From the NCBI GenBank assembly GCA_026770585.1, contig MU646566.1:479599-497991 (forward strand): a DNA stretch of 18,393 nt. Reading direction: 5' to 3'. Each line of letters begins with the position of its first letter. Position 1 is the stretch's first letter. The position numbers and the translations under genes are program-made. Shown piece after piece: positions 1 to 11,900 of this stretch. The notes under the pieces are model-generated. The model was not told where the DNA came from. It saw nothing but the letters and a program-made list of their open reading frames with translations, and searched no databases. Source of the DNA: Baffinella frigidus (Eukaryota; Cryptophyceae; Cryptomonadales; Baffinellaceae).

Positions 1-105
1 TACCGTAGGCCGAGACGTTTTGGTCCTAGGATCCCTCGGCCTACGGTAGGAGGTCCTAGGCAATGCCGTATGCCTAACTACCCCATTTTCAGGCCGTTAG
101 CCTAT
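1..105. mobile_element. CCTACGGTAGG palindromic element, family A (cut by window edge)
   Basis: Matches the right part of the elements at 2716-2884 and 17146-17307: an internal GGCCTACGGTAGGAGG core, then GGCCTAACTACCCCATTTT-type arm and end CCGTTAGCCTAT. The left arm lies outside the window. Confidence 0.8.
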
Positions 106-167
106 GTGCGTGTACGGTACTCCCTCTGTCTCAGGCTATTTGGGCCCAGCAGTGGGGACACTCAGTG

Positions 168-252
168 CCCGACTTTCTGTTACCTTATCCGTAGGAACCC
201 CCCTATGTCCCTACGGGTTGCCTAACGTAGGGTACCGTAGGGTACCGTAGGG
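168..252. mobile_element. Family B palindromic element, partial, minus orientation
   Basis: Shares TTACCTTATCCGTAGGAACC and the following core with the full family B copies (for example 9246-9406 reversed), but the end is replaced by three short GGGTACCGTAG repeats. Confidence 0.7.
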
Positions 253-575
253 AAAGCGCACGGTGGCCAATTTGGTGAGCCCGGGCTCATTTCCGCTCCG
301 AAGTTGACGGATTTGTACCGCACACCCAGCGTGTCAACTTAACAACAGTCAGCTCAGTGTGCCGGTACTTGCATTCCTTCTTCCTCATCATCTTAATGGA
401 AATATCGTTGTAATTTAGGACGACCGGACGGGCCCGCCTCAGACTTAACTGGTACAAATTTAAAACTAAAGAGGTGTACAAGTGTTTTTAGTGTTTTAGT
501 CAGTATTGTTTTAAAATTTGTACCACGAAACTGTCCTAAATTAGAACGATATTCCTATGAATCTTCATTCCAAGC
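253..575. other. No gene seen; weak foldback
   Basis: Contains a loose inverted repeat (TGGTACAAATTTAAAAC near 451-467 against GTTTTAAAATTTGTACCA near 510-527). Its arms resemble the arms of the foldback at 13591-13764. A segment at 289-350 (TTGTACCGCACACCCAGC..) resembles 8810-8850. Nothing else can be supported. Confidence 0.45.
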
Positions 576-739
576 CTAGAGATGAGCGCGTGCCGCCCGC
601 CTCCTCTGGACCGTGACAGCCGTAACGCTCGAGGTGCGTGTCAGGACGGTGTGGTACCCGGCCTCTCTCTCTCTCTCTCTCTCGCCCTCCCTCTCTTCCT
701 CGCTCGCTCTAGAGATGAGCGCGTGCCGCCCGCTTCCTC
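576..739 (+). repeat. Duplicated 31-bp segment around a CT tract
   Basis: CTAGAGATGAGCGCGTGCCG and the next 11 bases occur at 576-606 and 709-739 with one difference. A CT microsatellite (662-708) lies directly upstream of the second copy, ending in a potential splice acceptor. Confidence 0.75.
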
Positions 740-785
740 CGCGCCCGCACGTGCGCTGGATTTGACCATCAAGTTGCCAAGCCCT
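713..785 (+). CDS. Possible N-terminal exon copy (uncertain)
   Basis: A CT-rich tract ending in CTCTAG at 712 looks like a 3' splice site. From GAT at 714 a 24-codon open stretch runs to CCT at 785, followed by GTACGT, a good donor. The translation includes LDLTIKLPSP. Its first 30 bases are duplicated at 576-606 and its second half recurs at 850-901, 1157-1187 and 1666-1714, the same exon-echo pattern seen for the recognised exons. Phase does not join directly to the exon at 2481 (phase 0 end against phase 1 needed), so a further exon would be required. No family match can be claimed because the N-terminus of NCA2 proteins is variable. Confidence 0.2.
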
Positions 786-941
786 GTACGTGTTCAGTAG
801 GGTGGGTCGAGCTGCGGCGCCTGAGCTGAATTGCTGGTGAGCTGGATGTCCTCCGCACCCGCACGTGCGCCGGATTTGACCATCAATTTGCCAAGCCCTG
901 CGTTCAGGGCGCGTGGCGTGGTGGGTGCTTCAGGTTGGTTT

Positions 942-1020
942 CTTTTAAAAAAAATCTGCACGAAAATTACTACACAATTGGTTCGGACGTGACCCGCTGT
1001 GTAGTAATTTCCATTGCCAG
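942..1020. mobile_element. MITE-like foldback, family H, truncated
   Basis: Closely resembles the reverse of 12719-12841: TTTCTTTTAAAA end, GAAAATTACTACACAATT, a central GACGTGACCCG, then TGTGTAGTAATTTCCATTGC. The right terminal arm is missing. Confidence 0.7.
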
Positions 1021-1375
1021 AATACCGTACGCCGGTTCGTTACCCTCTACGTCTCATCCCCCACCATCGTACGGTACCAACCTGAAGAGTTAGGATTGAT
1101 GGTTTGACTACCGGTGCACGTGCGGATGCGGAGGAGGGGGGCACCCACTCTACTGAACTGATTTGACCATCAATTTGCCAAGCCCTGAATTTTTCCCCCA
1201 AACGGTTTAAAATATTCTAAAATCCATGATGCCACTTTTTCTATTATAGAAGCATAACCTATTGCATTATTAAATTCATTTCCACATAATCTTAATTCAT
1301 GTTCAGGATATCCGTAGGAGCAATCCTATGTACGCGTTCAGTAGGGTGGGTCCAGCTGCTGCGGCGCCCGAGCTG

Positions 1376-1521
1376 AATTTCATCTCGGACCATACCATAA
1401 TCTGTCCTGATGAAAAGGCGTAAGATAGCATCATTTGATGCCTAAAATAGCATATACACCCTTGCCTTCCGCGTGGGGAGCCTAAGATAGCGGGACAGAT
1501 TCTGTCTTGGTCCGAAATTAA
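1376..1521. mobile_element. MITE-like foldback with CGGACCA ends
   Basis: Terminal inverted repeats: AATTTCATCTCGGACCA at the left against TGGTCCGAAATT at the right, then AATCTGTCC against GGGACAGATT inside. Three internal TAAGATAGC/TAAAATAGC units. A related internal phrase (CCTAAAATAGG) recurs at 8433-8443. Confidence 0.75.
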
Positions 1522-1539
1522 ATGCCAGCCACGCTCGCT

Positions 1540-1650
1540 CAGCGCATTCCAATCCTTTGCTCACGGGATTTCAATCCTTTGCTTGCGGAGGCAATCCAGA
1601 CCCAACAAACCACTAATCCTCACAGCTTGGAATTTCAATCCTTTGCTTGC
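1540..1650 (+). repeat. Short tandem repeat, TTTCAATCCTTTGCTTGC
   Basis: Three diverged copies of about 18-20 bases at 1546-1560, 1568-1586 and 1632-1650, unevenly spaced. No coding sense. Confidence 0.65.
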
Positions 1651-1836
1651 TCGTGAGCTGGATTTCCTCCGCATCCGCTAGAGCGCCGGATTTGACCATC
1701 AATTTGCCAAGCCAGTGTGATACCCTGGCCCCTCTACGCTTAATCCCCTGCCCGGTTCGTTACCCTCTACGCCTCATCCCCTGCCCGATGACGCCTAATC
1801 CCTTGCCCGATTAGTGACTCGGCACGCGTAGCGACA

Positions 1837-1987
1837 CAGCGGCCTTCGAGGGGGTTTTGAATAACCCCTAAGCGATCAGACCTAGGACCCTACGGTAGGC
1901 AACCCGTAGGGACATAGGGGGGTTCCTACGGATAAGGTAACGGAAACTCGTGCTCTCAGCGCCCGAAAATCCCTTTATAGCCCGCTG
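1837..1987. mobile_element. Family B palindromic element
   Basis: Ends CAGCGGCCTTCGAGGG and TATAGCCCGCTG; inside, CCTAAGCGAT, GACCTAGGACCCTACGGTAG, and GTTCCTACGGATAAGGTAAC. Eleven related copies occur in the window in both orientations. Confidence 0.8.
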
Positions 1988-2040
1988 TTTGCACCATAAA
2001 CCCTAAATTCCAACCCGTCTTGAAACGCACAGGCGCATCA

Positions 2041-2290
2041 AAAAAAATGTCGCCCGGTTTCGGGCGACGTCTGGTACAAATGGTACCCCCCCCTCCCCTA
2101 TGAAAAAGTCCATAAGTTGCTAAGGTACTTGACGTTCGAGAAATTTGGCGCATCCGCACTTGGGGCTGCTGCTCGACGGGCAAGGGTTGTTCAACGGCCT
2201 GAAAATAACGGCCAAAACGAAAATAACGGCAAAATGTTTATTCAAGTAAACCCGAAACGTACAGCTGCTTATTTGAAAATAACGGTTTCG
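2041..2290. repeat. Small hairpin, exon A echo and GAAAATAACGG repeats
   Basis: A short stem GTCGCCCG..CGGGCGAC (2049-2068). Bases 2146-2192 copy the first 47 bases of the exon at 2481 with few changes. GAAAATAACGG (with variants) occurs four times between 2206 and 2286. Confidence 0.65.
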
Positions 2291-2334
2291 TGAACCGCAG
2301 TGGCGCATCCACGCCTGGTGATTCCAATCCACCC

Positions 2335-2470
2335 TAAGCCCAAAACCCAAAACCACCCTAGGCCCAAACCACCTAAGCCCAAAACCCAAAACCCCAAAGC
2401 ACAAAAACCCAAAACCCCAAAGCCCAAAACCCTATGCCCAAAACCCAAAACCCCAAACCCGAAACCGTCT
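2335..2470. repeat. Degenerate telomere-like tract (CCCAAAA/CCCTAAG)
   Basis: About 130 bases of imperfect heptamers such as AAACCCAAAACCCCAAAGCC. It lies between an echo of exon A (2299-2322) and the used exon A acceptor (2480). Confidence 0.85.
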
Positions 2471-2480
2471 TGAAACGCAG

Positions 2481-2572
2481 TGGCTCATCCGCACCTGGGG
2501 CTACTGCTCGACGAGCAAGGGCTGCTCGCCAGCTCCCACCGCCACTACTGGCTGCAGCGCCGCTGGCCCGAG
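2481..2572 (+). CDS. NCA2: NCA2-like exon A (YW..RRWPE segment)
   Basis: Acceptor CGCAG ends at 2480 and donor GAG|GTGTGC follows 2572. The exon gives two bases completing a codon plus 30 codons, including [11 protein letters not shown] and [10 protein letters not shown]. An aromatic YW followed by a basic/WP cluster just before a hydrophobic stretch fits the start of the NCA2 domain. An in-frame TGA at 2471 excludes reading upstream, so the acceptor at 2479-2480 fixes the start. Partial copies of its 5' end lie at 2146-2192 and 2299-2322, and a copy of its 3' end with donor at 3315-3347. A C-rich AACCC-type tract (2335-2470) sits directly upstream of the acceptor. Confidence 0.5.
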
Positions 2573-5500
2573 GTGTGCCCCAGAGATTGATAATTGATTG
2601 CGAAACAACCAGCGTCAGCGCCGCACATGCTGCGCGCGTTGTGCCACTTGCTGTACCCCGTGTCGGCCGCTCGTACGAGCATTTTCCGGATGGATTCTAA
2701 CGTGTGCCCCACCACGTTAATAGGGTGACGGCCTGAAAATGGGGTAGTTAGGCATACGGTATTGCCTAGGACCTCCTACCGTAGGCCGGGGGATCCTAGG
2801 ACCAAAACGTCTCGGCCTACGGTAGGAGGTCCTAGGCAATCCCGTAGGCCTAAGTACCCCATTTTTGGTCAGTTACCCTATTAACGTGTGCCCCACCACC
2901 TCTGTGCGGGCGGGGCTTACCACGCCAGGGCACTCGAAACACATCCACTTTTGACATCTTTCCAGGGAAATGCCTTGAATTCTTAAGTCAACTGCGTCGT
3001 ATCTGACGCGGATAAGGCGTCGGTTTCCCTCGATCATGCTGGCGTGGTAAGACGAGCCCGCTTCGGTGCTGGGTCGCTTAGCCTCAGCTGAGCCATAGAC
3101 GTCTACGCACACGAGATCCCACCGCCTACTGAACCTCCCTGGCGTGCCTTTGAATTTCCTTCCGGCCCGAATCAGGCCCGGGGTTGGGTCACACACCAAA
3201 AATAATTTCCAAAACGGACATATTTCTTCGAAGGAATTGACTTTTATCCTGTTTGCAACCAGAGTTTCAAAGTCTGCAGGGCAGATTCGAAAGGCACGCC
3301 AGCGAGGTTCAGTAGGCCACTACTTGATTCAGCGCCGCTGGCCTGAGGTGTCTTCACGGATGCAGTCCATCTGAAAGATTTGTACTAGAATCTTATCCAT
3401 TGCTATGGATTCCAACCATTTTGAAGTGTACTAGCTCTGTATCAGGCTATTTCAGCCTAGTGTTTGGGCGAGCCCGGGCCTCATGCCTAAGAACACTACG
3501 AGGAATCACTAGGTTGCAACCGACACGTCTTATCCGACGATTTTGGATGGTGGTTCAAGTCATTTCACCCGAGAAATGAATCGAAATTTCTTCAAAATTG
3601 GCCGAGTTGTGAAAAATGATTGTGAACTGACCGCAATTCCCGAATTCTGGGCACTCGTTCCGCGTAGCAACGCGGGTCGAGGCGGCGGCGTATAGTCCTC
3701 GTGGTGGGGGGGTGTTAAAGTTCAGGGTGTTTCGGGTTCATGGTTGAGGGTTTGAGGTTGAGGGTTTGAGGTTGAGGGTTGAAGGTTGAGGATTTGAGGT
3801 TGAGAATTTGAGGTTGAGGGTCGAGGGTTTGGGGTTGAGGGGTTAAGGTGAAGGCGTAGCGGGTTATGTGTACCAGGTACACATACCCCGCTACGGGTAG
3901 GTGGTGGCGCCGGCGTATGGCGTCAAGTCCACGTGCAATCACACTCTGTAGCTCTATCTTCTTATTCTTTATTAACCTGTTAAAGGCCCTGTAAACAGGT
4001 CCTAGGCCTATTGGAAAGTGATCAGCTCACTCTGTAGCAGCTGGGTCAGGCACGAACAACTCATGTAAAAAGCGCCAGCGGACCTCTTAGCCTACGGTAG
4101 GAACCCCCCCTCATCCTACGACGTTTAAAACAAAAAGGTCTTTAAAAGTCGTAGGAGGGGGGCTCCTACCGTAGGCAATGCGTAGGTCGTAAGTACCTCG
4201 CTAGCGTTAGCTTTTTGCATGAGCACAGACCACTAGCCCTTGGAGTTGGCTCAAATAGTGCTCTGGAACAGTTTTGATTTTCCTTGACATCGGGGTCTGC
4301 AGACCCCGATGTCAAGGAAAATCAAAACTGTTCCAGAGCACTATTTGAGCCACTTGGGAGGGTTGGTGGGCATTAGCTCTTCGGATTACAACGGGCGATG
4401 GTGCCAGCACCCTATATCTCGTCTGTTCAAAAAAGAAACTGGGGAACGGTTGATAATAGTTTAAACCAACTTACAGTTTGGACGAATCACCATGTGAAAG
4501 ATCGCAGTGATTGGAAAGAAGTGTTAGAAATTGCGAATACCCTGCCTTAGAGAACAAGGGATGCTCGTCCCTGCCCTGTGGTTCTCTGTCTGAGAACACA
4601 CGGGTGGGGGTGCAGGTGATTTTGGTAGCGCTGGCGGCAGGTGTCAACCACAAGAGAATGCAAGAGGGGCCTATGCAAGCCCAAGATAATTTTATATGTA
4701 GCATTGGTGTAGTAACTTTCATTGCCCTTGGAGCCACTGAAGCCCTGGTTGGGCTGGTTACGAGGTTGGAACACCCTATCCTGGTACAAAGTTTTACACC
4801 CCCACATGTAAATAGGCCCCTCTAGCATTCTCGAGTGGAAGGCCCCGCGAAGTCTCCTGGGGCAGGCTCGAACAAGGGGTGGTCCTGAAAAGCTAACGCC
4901 AGCAAGGTACTTAGAGCCTTCCTACGGTAGAAGCCCCCCTCCTACGACTTTTAAAGACCTTTTTGTTTTAAACTTCGTAGGAGGAGGGGGGGTTCCTACC
5001 GTAGGCTAAGGGGTCCGCTGGCGTTAGCGTGTGGCATTAGTGCGGATCTTACTTCAGGAACCGCCTGTGTTCGTTGCGCTATCGAGGCACCCGGGGGGTC
5101 GTTTAAAAGCTGAGGCCAGGATCTGGCCTCAGCTTTTTCACGTTAAAAGTCCATTCCCCTTACGATTCAGGTGAAAGTTTTTAAACCCCTTTAAAATTGA
5201 ATGACGTGCTCGCTCGGTAGCCGCTGTCTCAGATGCCTGAGAATAAACGGGTGCGGGGGTGTAGGGGGTGGTCGGGGTGGTAGAGCTGGCGGCAGGCGTC
5301 GTGTGCCTACCTCAGAACAATAGTTGTTGCACGAACAAACGGGTGGTGCTGCCTGCCCACTTAGCAGCGGCCGAGTTCCTTTTCGCATTGGATTCAAGGC
5401 GAAATTCCGGTTAGGTTCCAGGGCAATGGATGAGATTCACGGTGCTGCCTGCCTCAGAAACCGTCCACGCCAGATTGATCGAGGGAAACCGGCGCCTTAT

Positions 5501-5867
5501 CCACGTAAGATCTGACGGGGTTGACTTAAGGAAGGGGCTCTCCTTGAAAGATGTCAAAAGTGGATGTTTCGAGCATCCTGGCGTGGCGTGTTCGGGTGTT
5601 CGTTATTTTCCCCCGGATTCTCGGGAGAAAATCCGGTTGGAATCCATAGCAATGGATAAGATTCTAGTACAAATCTTTCAGATGGACTGCATCCGTGAAG
5701 ACCCCGGTGGCTGCTAAGTGGGTGGGGGCAGGTGGTGGTCGGGGTGATCGCGCTGGCGGCAGGCGTCAAGGCCCGCGACCCCCGCGAGGTCCAGCCCCCT
5801 GCAAGTTGCTATATACATACATATACACACATACATATATATATGTATATATATATATGTATATATA

Positions 5868-5922
<55 letters not shown>

Positions 5923-8900
5923 TTTCCGATTTACCTTCGGGGTCGGGGTTAAGGTAAGATCGAAGACCTTCCAGGGCACTATTTGAGCCACTTGGGAGGG
6001 CTGGTGGAAGTGTGCTGGCGCGTTCCCCCCCCCCTCGTTGGCATCTAACAATGACGCTGTCGTCGGGGTGTTGATTTCACCCTGTTGTTTTACGCTGGGT
6101 GTTCGGACGCTGGGTGTTTGGGTGTCGTGACGCTACCCCCCCGTAGCGTCAGCCCCTCCCCTCGTTTGCAGCTGGCAGTGACGTTGACGTCGTGCATCAA
6201 CACGTCTTGTTCGCAGGCTGCTCGCGCAGGCATCGTCACCCATTGTTGGCCTTGACTCTAGCTCGGGTGGCAGTTGGCCATGACGCTGACGTCGCACCTG
6301 CAAACGTTCGCCGCGTACTCCGCAGCCCTGCTCCGCGAAAACCTCAAAGGCAACCCCCCTACCTCTGCCGCAGTCTATCTGGGCCCTCCGATTTGCATCC
6401 TACCCACACACCGGCCTTCGAAGGGATTTCTGAATAACCCCTAAGCGACAAGACCTAGGACCCTACGGTAGGCAAGCCGCAGGGGCATAGGGGGGTTCCT
6501 ACGGATAAGGTAACGGAAACTCGGGCTCTCAGCGCCCGAAAATCCCATCCTTGCCGAGAAGACGGAGGAGGATGCGCTGCTGCTGGCGGCGGCGTTGGCG
6601 TGCTTGGGGCCCTAATCAAATTTACTTAGGGCCCCAATTAACCTTCGTCCAACTCCTATGAACAAATAGGGATCCATTTTCTTTTCAATTAAACGCGTCC
6701 AACGGATTGAACGCAGGTCCGCTAGAGAAGATCGGGACGAAGCTCTTCGAGAAGCCCACGTCGTTTGTCCTCGGAACCCGAACCCAAAACCCGAAACCCG
6801 AAACCCGAAACCCTCCTTGGTCGGATAGCGAGGGAGCGAACGGATGTTCTTAATCCGGGTACAAATTCCAAACAATGTACGAGTCGTGTCCAACTTGTGG
6901 GGGATTCAGTGCCCATATGGCATCGCATCCAACAAACGCCCGATCCATTTGCCCCCTCACTATCCGAGCAAGGAAACCCGAAACCCGAAACCCGAAACCC
7001 GAAACGCAGGTCCGCTAGAGAGGATCGGGACGATGCTTTTCGAGAAGCCCACGTCGTTTGGCCTCGGAAATCAAGTCAAGGACTCCACGCAGGCATCCCC
7101 CCGAAAACCCTTGAACTCGTGAACTCCCCGAGAACCCTTCAACTCGTGACTACACTAGCCCACGTCGTTTGTCCTCGGAACTCAAGTCAAGGACTCGACA
7201 CAGGTAACGCCCCGAGAATGCCCACATCCTTTGTCCTGCACAAATTAAGAACTATATTAAGAAATTGAGGCAGGCCTCGCCCAGAGAATCCCGCAAATGT
7301 GACCCACGTCCTTTGTCCTCGGAAATCAAGTCAAGGGCTCCACGGAGGCAACGCACCGAGAATCCCGCTACCACACGGTGGGCTTCGAGGGTTTCGTTGG
7401 GCCTGGATTCCAGGGGGGTACGTGACCACCCAGTAAGTGTTACCCTCCGACCACACGGTGGACTACGAACCTTTCATCCAAAGTCAACTTGCCTTGATGC
7501 AATTAACTTGAGAGATTTTCTGGTGCAATTTGGTCACGTACGGTGGGCCTGTCGGTCCCCAGGCGGTCCTATCTCACGCGAATCCTGAGGCCCGTTTCTT
7601 AAGGCTCATAGACTTTTGTATCTCTCAACTCAAGACTCAAGGGCCTCATTTAGGACCTGTATCGAGAGTAAGAAAGAAGAAGACGAAGAAGATTCCTGAG
7701 GCGGGCCTGACCACACGAGGCTATCCATGCGAACAGAATAAAAGGACATTTTAAAATTTGTGGGGAAATGATCACGTTTCCGTACGGATGTCCGTACGGA
7801 AACGTGATCAAATGCTGACTTTTGGCGTGTTTCCTGGGCAATAATCCAATAATTAACTTATGAATCTGTTCGCATGGATAGCCTCGAGTGGACGGGGGAG
7901 GATACGCTACCACGCAGCGGGCTGCGGATTTTCGGCCCATGTCGGGCCGAGTTCCCGTTAACTTATCCGTAGGAACCCCCCTATGTCCCTACGGGTCGCC
8001 TACCGTAGGGTCCTAGGTCTTATCGCTTGAGGGTTATTCAAAATCCCTTCGAAGTCCGCTGGGTGGCAGTCCCGAGGCGGGCCTATCATTCCCGAGGCCT
8101 ATCTCTCGCCATTCTACGCTAGACGGGAAGGGGGTCAATCGCAAAAGTCAACTCTCATGACTTTTGCCAACTTCCAGGAATTTCCTGGAACCTGCCCTTA
8201 CGGCAACTTTTGATTGACCCCCATCACGTCTAAAGTAGATCACTCACCGGCAGATTTGGAGGTCACGTGACCCCCAGTTTATCTTCTGGGTGGGACTGTA
8301 TCTCACGCCATTATTGTCGAAATGGGCTCCGCGCGGAAAAAATGGAGGTCAGGTCAGCAACATTTTTTCTATTTTTCCCCCTTTTTGTGTCATCTTATGG
8401 GTGGTAGATGCTATTTTGAGATAAAAACCATGCCTAAAATAGGATAAAAGTCCATTTTTTGGAATTTTTCCGTTTATCTTCTGGGTGGGACTGTATCTCA
8501 CGCTGATGAGAAAACCGCTCTATCTCACGCCATTATCACCCACCGGCAGATTTTGAAGCGAATGGTCGACATATTCAACTGCCACCACGAACAACCCCGC
8601 CATCTTTCTCCGCAAACGTTCCTAACCCCTCAACCTAACCCCTAAACCCTCAACTCTGAACCCTAAACCGGCAGATCCTGAAGCGAATGGTCGACACATT
8701 CAACACGGAGATCAACGGCCTCGCCGCCCGAGGTGCGGTTCAGGGTTCAGGGTTCAGGGTTTAGGGTTTAGAGTTTTTTTCAAGCCCTAAAAAAATTAGG
8801 GTTGAGGGTTTAGACAGATTTGAACCGCGAACCCAGCACGTCAACTTAAGAATTGTCGGTTAACCCCGGGAACGAGCCACGGCCTCCCTTCCACCAACCC

Positions 8901-11900
8901 TCACGGCTCGGGCAAATCGACGATTTTCGATTCGGGATTTCAAGGGGGTTGAAGTCGCAATCCGACTTCAACGGCTCCAATTCCCCTTGGAATCGGGAAA
9001 TCGAAAATCGTCGATTTGCCCAAGCCTGGCCAGAGGTGCTCCCTGAACCCAGGGAAGGGGGTTTCGAATAGCCCCTAAGCGATAAGACCTAGGACCCTAC
9101 GGTAGGCAACCCGTAGGGGCATAGGGGGTTTCCTACGGATAAGGTAACGGTTTCGGGGGTTTCGAATAAGCCCCTATCATACCCTACCTAGGGGAGAAGG
9201 CAGGAAGGCGGCAGATACGGTGGGGAACCACCCTATACCGCATACCCACTCAGCGGGCTACGAAGGGATTTTGAACAACCCCTAAGCGATAAGACCTAGG
9301 ACCCTACGGTAGGCAACCCGTAGGGGCACAGGGGGGTTGCTACGGATAAAGTAACGGAAAGGTGGCCCGGTTGGGGCCGAAAATCCCTTCGAAGCCCGCT
9401 GTGTGGCGTGTGCGCTGTGCCGTCCCTTGCTGGTCCACGGAGGGCTCTTGGGGGGTTATTCAAAAGTCGATTTGCAAGGGGGAAACGATATTCAAAAGTC
9501 AATTTTTAATTGAAAACGGCTCCAATGTTGGGCCAACGGCTCCAAGAACGGACCTCGGATAACCCTCGAAGGGCCTTGCGTGGACTACACCCTACACTTT
9601 ACACCCTATCCCCTACGCCCTACACTTCACCCCCTACACCCTACACCCTACACCCTACACCCTACACCCTACACCCTACACCCTACACCCTACACCCTAC
9701 ACCCTACACCCTACACCCTACGCGGTGCTCCCTAGCTCTGTCTGAGTAAAACTGGGCTCTCCATAAAAGAATCTTAGTTGCCCTTGTACTGGAGGTTCTG
9801 CTCTAAATATGTTTTATGGCGAGCCCACTTTTACCCTGGCAGAGCTCATGCCATCACTCCTGTCATCACTCAACGCTCACGGCACCAAGCCAACACGATG
9901 GCGCGTCATCACGCAACGCGCACGTGACACACCAGCGTGCTGTCGGGTTCTCGTTACCTTATCCGTAGGAACCCCCCTATGTCCCTACGGGTCGCCTACC
10001 GTAGGGTCCTAGGTCTTATCGCTTAAGGGTTATTCAAGATCCCTTCGAAGTCCGCTGTCGCTGTCTTGACACTCGATGCGAATGCCTCAGCCCCTCCCAG
10101 CAGCCCTTCCAAGGGGGCGGTGGGGGTGGCGATGCGATTTTGGTGTATCTTGGGGCTATATATATCGTGAAGTTACTGCTATGGAAGGCCAATATGAACA
10201 GCCCCTAAGCCTTAAGATACACCAAAATCGTATTCCTCAGAAATACTCGCCGTGTTTAGATCGTCACGTCCGTGCCGCTGCTTCCCACACGAGGCTATCT
10301 ATGCGAACAGATTCATAAGTCAATTATTGGATTATTGCCCAGGAAACACGCCAAAAGTCAGCAATTGATCACGTTTCCCCCGGAAAAAGCAGGAGGAAAC
10401 GTGATCATTTCCCATAATTTTTTTGAATGTCCTTTTATTCCTTTTATTCTGTTCGCATGGATAGCCTCGGTCCCTCCCTTCTCTGCTACCGCCCTTCCCC
10501 TCCCATCAGCCCTTCAAACCACCAACCCTCAAGGCTTGGGCAAATCGACGATTTTCGATTTCCCGATTGCAAGGGGAATTGGAGCCGTTGAAGTCGGATT
10601 GCGACTTCAACCCCCTTGAAATCCCGAATCGAAAATCGTCGATTTGCCCGAGCCGTGAGGGTTGGTGGAAGGGGGCGGTGGGGGTGGCCGCGTGTTTGTC
10701 ACTTGGGAGTTGAGTGAAGACGCGCCATCCACTTAGCAGCCACCGAGGTCTTCACGGATACAGTCCAGCTGAACGATTTGTACTGGAATCTTATCCATTG
10801 CCCTGAATTCCATCCGGAACTTCGCCTTAATTTTGAGGCGAAAAGGACCTCGGCCGCTGCTAAGTGGACGTTTTGGCTTGGCTGCCCACTCGAGGCTAGA
10901 AGTGTGACTATTTTAAAATAGGGATTCTTTTACAAGTGAAGAGAAAAAAAAGGTGTGTAGTAATTTTCACACAAATAGGGGCGTTTGGTCACGTATCTGA
11001 CAGAAATCTGTTAGATACGCGACCAAGCCTGCCCGTGACTGGTACTAAATTTAACAGCTACTCATTTAAAATTCTCCCCTTTCCAGCCTCGAGTGGGCAG
11101 ACGTGGGATGGGGGGGGCTGAGGCATTCCACACAGCGGACTTCGAAGGGATTTTTAATACCCCCTAAGTAATAAGACCTGGTACCCTACGGTAGGCCACC
11201 CGTAGGGGCATAGGGGGGTTCCTACGGTTAAGGTAACGGAAAGGTGGCCCGATTTGGGCCGAAAATGACGTGGGTCACAGTTGCGGGATTCTCTGGGTGA
11301 GACCTGCCTCAGAGTTCTTAACTTGTGCTTGCAGGACACAGAACGTGGGCATTCTCGGGCGTTGCCTGCGTGGACTCCTTGACTTGATTTCCGAGGACAA
11401 ACGACGTGGGCTAGTGTAGTCACGAGTTATAGGGTGCAGCCAGCCAACGCGCGTCATCACTCCGCGGCATCACTCAACGCTCACGTGACTTTCTTTCTCG
11501 CACACCTCCCATCCTCGTTGGCTGACATGGTCGCGTGTCGGACCACGTGAGAGTTGAGAGTCAGGTAGAGAGTCGAGTGCTGACCATCACGCGGGGTGGC
11601 TCCGGTGGCAGACGCGGGGATGAAGGGGGTGATGGGGGTGTACGAGAAAGAGATCCGCACACCCCTCAAGGGAGCCCTCAACGGCCGAATGCTCCGCGCG
11701 GGTCTCATCCAGGTGATGAAACCACACCCTTTCGCGGACGTGATCAGAAATACACACCCTTTGGCCTCATACAGGTCACCTAAACACACCCGCGCCCGGA
11801 CGCGATGTCACGAAAACACACCCTCTCCCGGACGTGATGCCACAAACGCACGCCCTTTGGCCTCATACAGGTCACATCAGCACACAAACACGCGCCCTTT

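Larger units (their letters stand above)
735..1714 (+). repeat. Dispersed 30-50 bp repeat, four copies
   Basis: GGATTTGACCATCAATTTGC followed by CAAGCC occurs at 758-785 (with AAG for AAT), 877-900, 1159-1186 and 1686-1713. Longer flanks are shared pairwise: GTGAGCTGGAT before copies two and four, and GTTCAGTAGGGTGGGTC.. after copy one and at 1337. These look like repeated echoes of one exon-like segment, interrupted by foldback elements. Confidence 0.7.

Noticed and set aside
2873-3199. 108-codon minus-strand ORF
   Set aside because: It spans a foldback element and its flank; no recognisable domain and the frame is not kept in the other J-family copy.
4511-4825. 104-codon plus-strand ORF as a gene
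   Set aside because: It contains an echo of exon B in another frame context and no recognisable domain.
5106-5138. Strong GC-rich hairpin followed by T's, like a bacterial intrinsic terminator
   Set aside because: The context is eukaryotic and the hairpin is part of a repeat family also found near 14010-14130.
5695-6051. ORFs rich in Tyr/Ile over the TA repeat
   Set aside because: They are translations of the TA microsatellite on both strands.
6548-6610. Extra NCA2 exon reading [11 protein letters not shown]
   Set aside because: Looks coding in composition, but has no good acceptor, runs into a stop, and the exons on either side already join in phase without it.
6765-7268. 167-codon ORF, the longest in the window
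   Set aside because: It reads through telomere-like tracts and a TIR element in a frame different from the NCA2-like exon at 7010-7092.
9575-9722. CCCTACA array as a true chromosome end
   Set aside because: It is interstitial, with unrelated sequence on both sides and many similar short tracts elsewhere.
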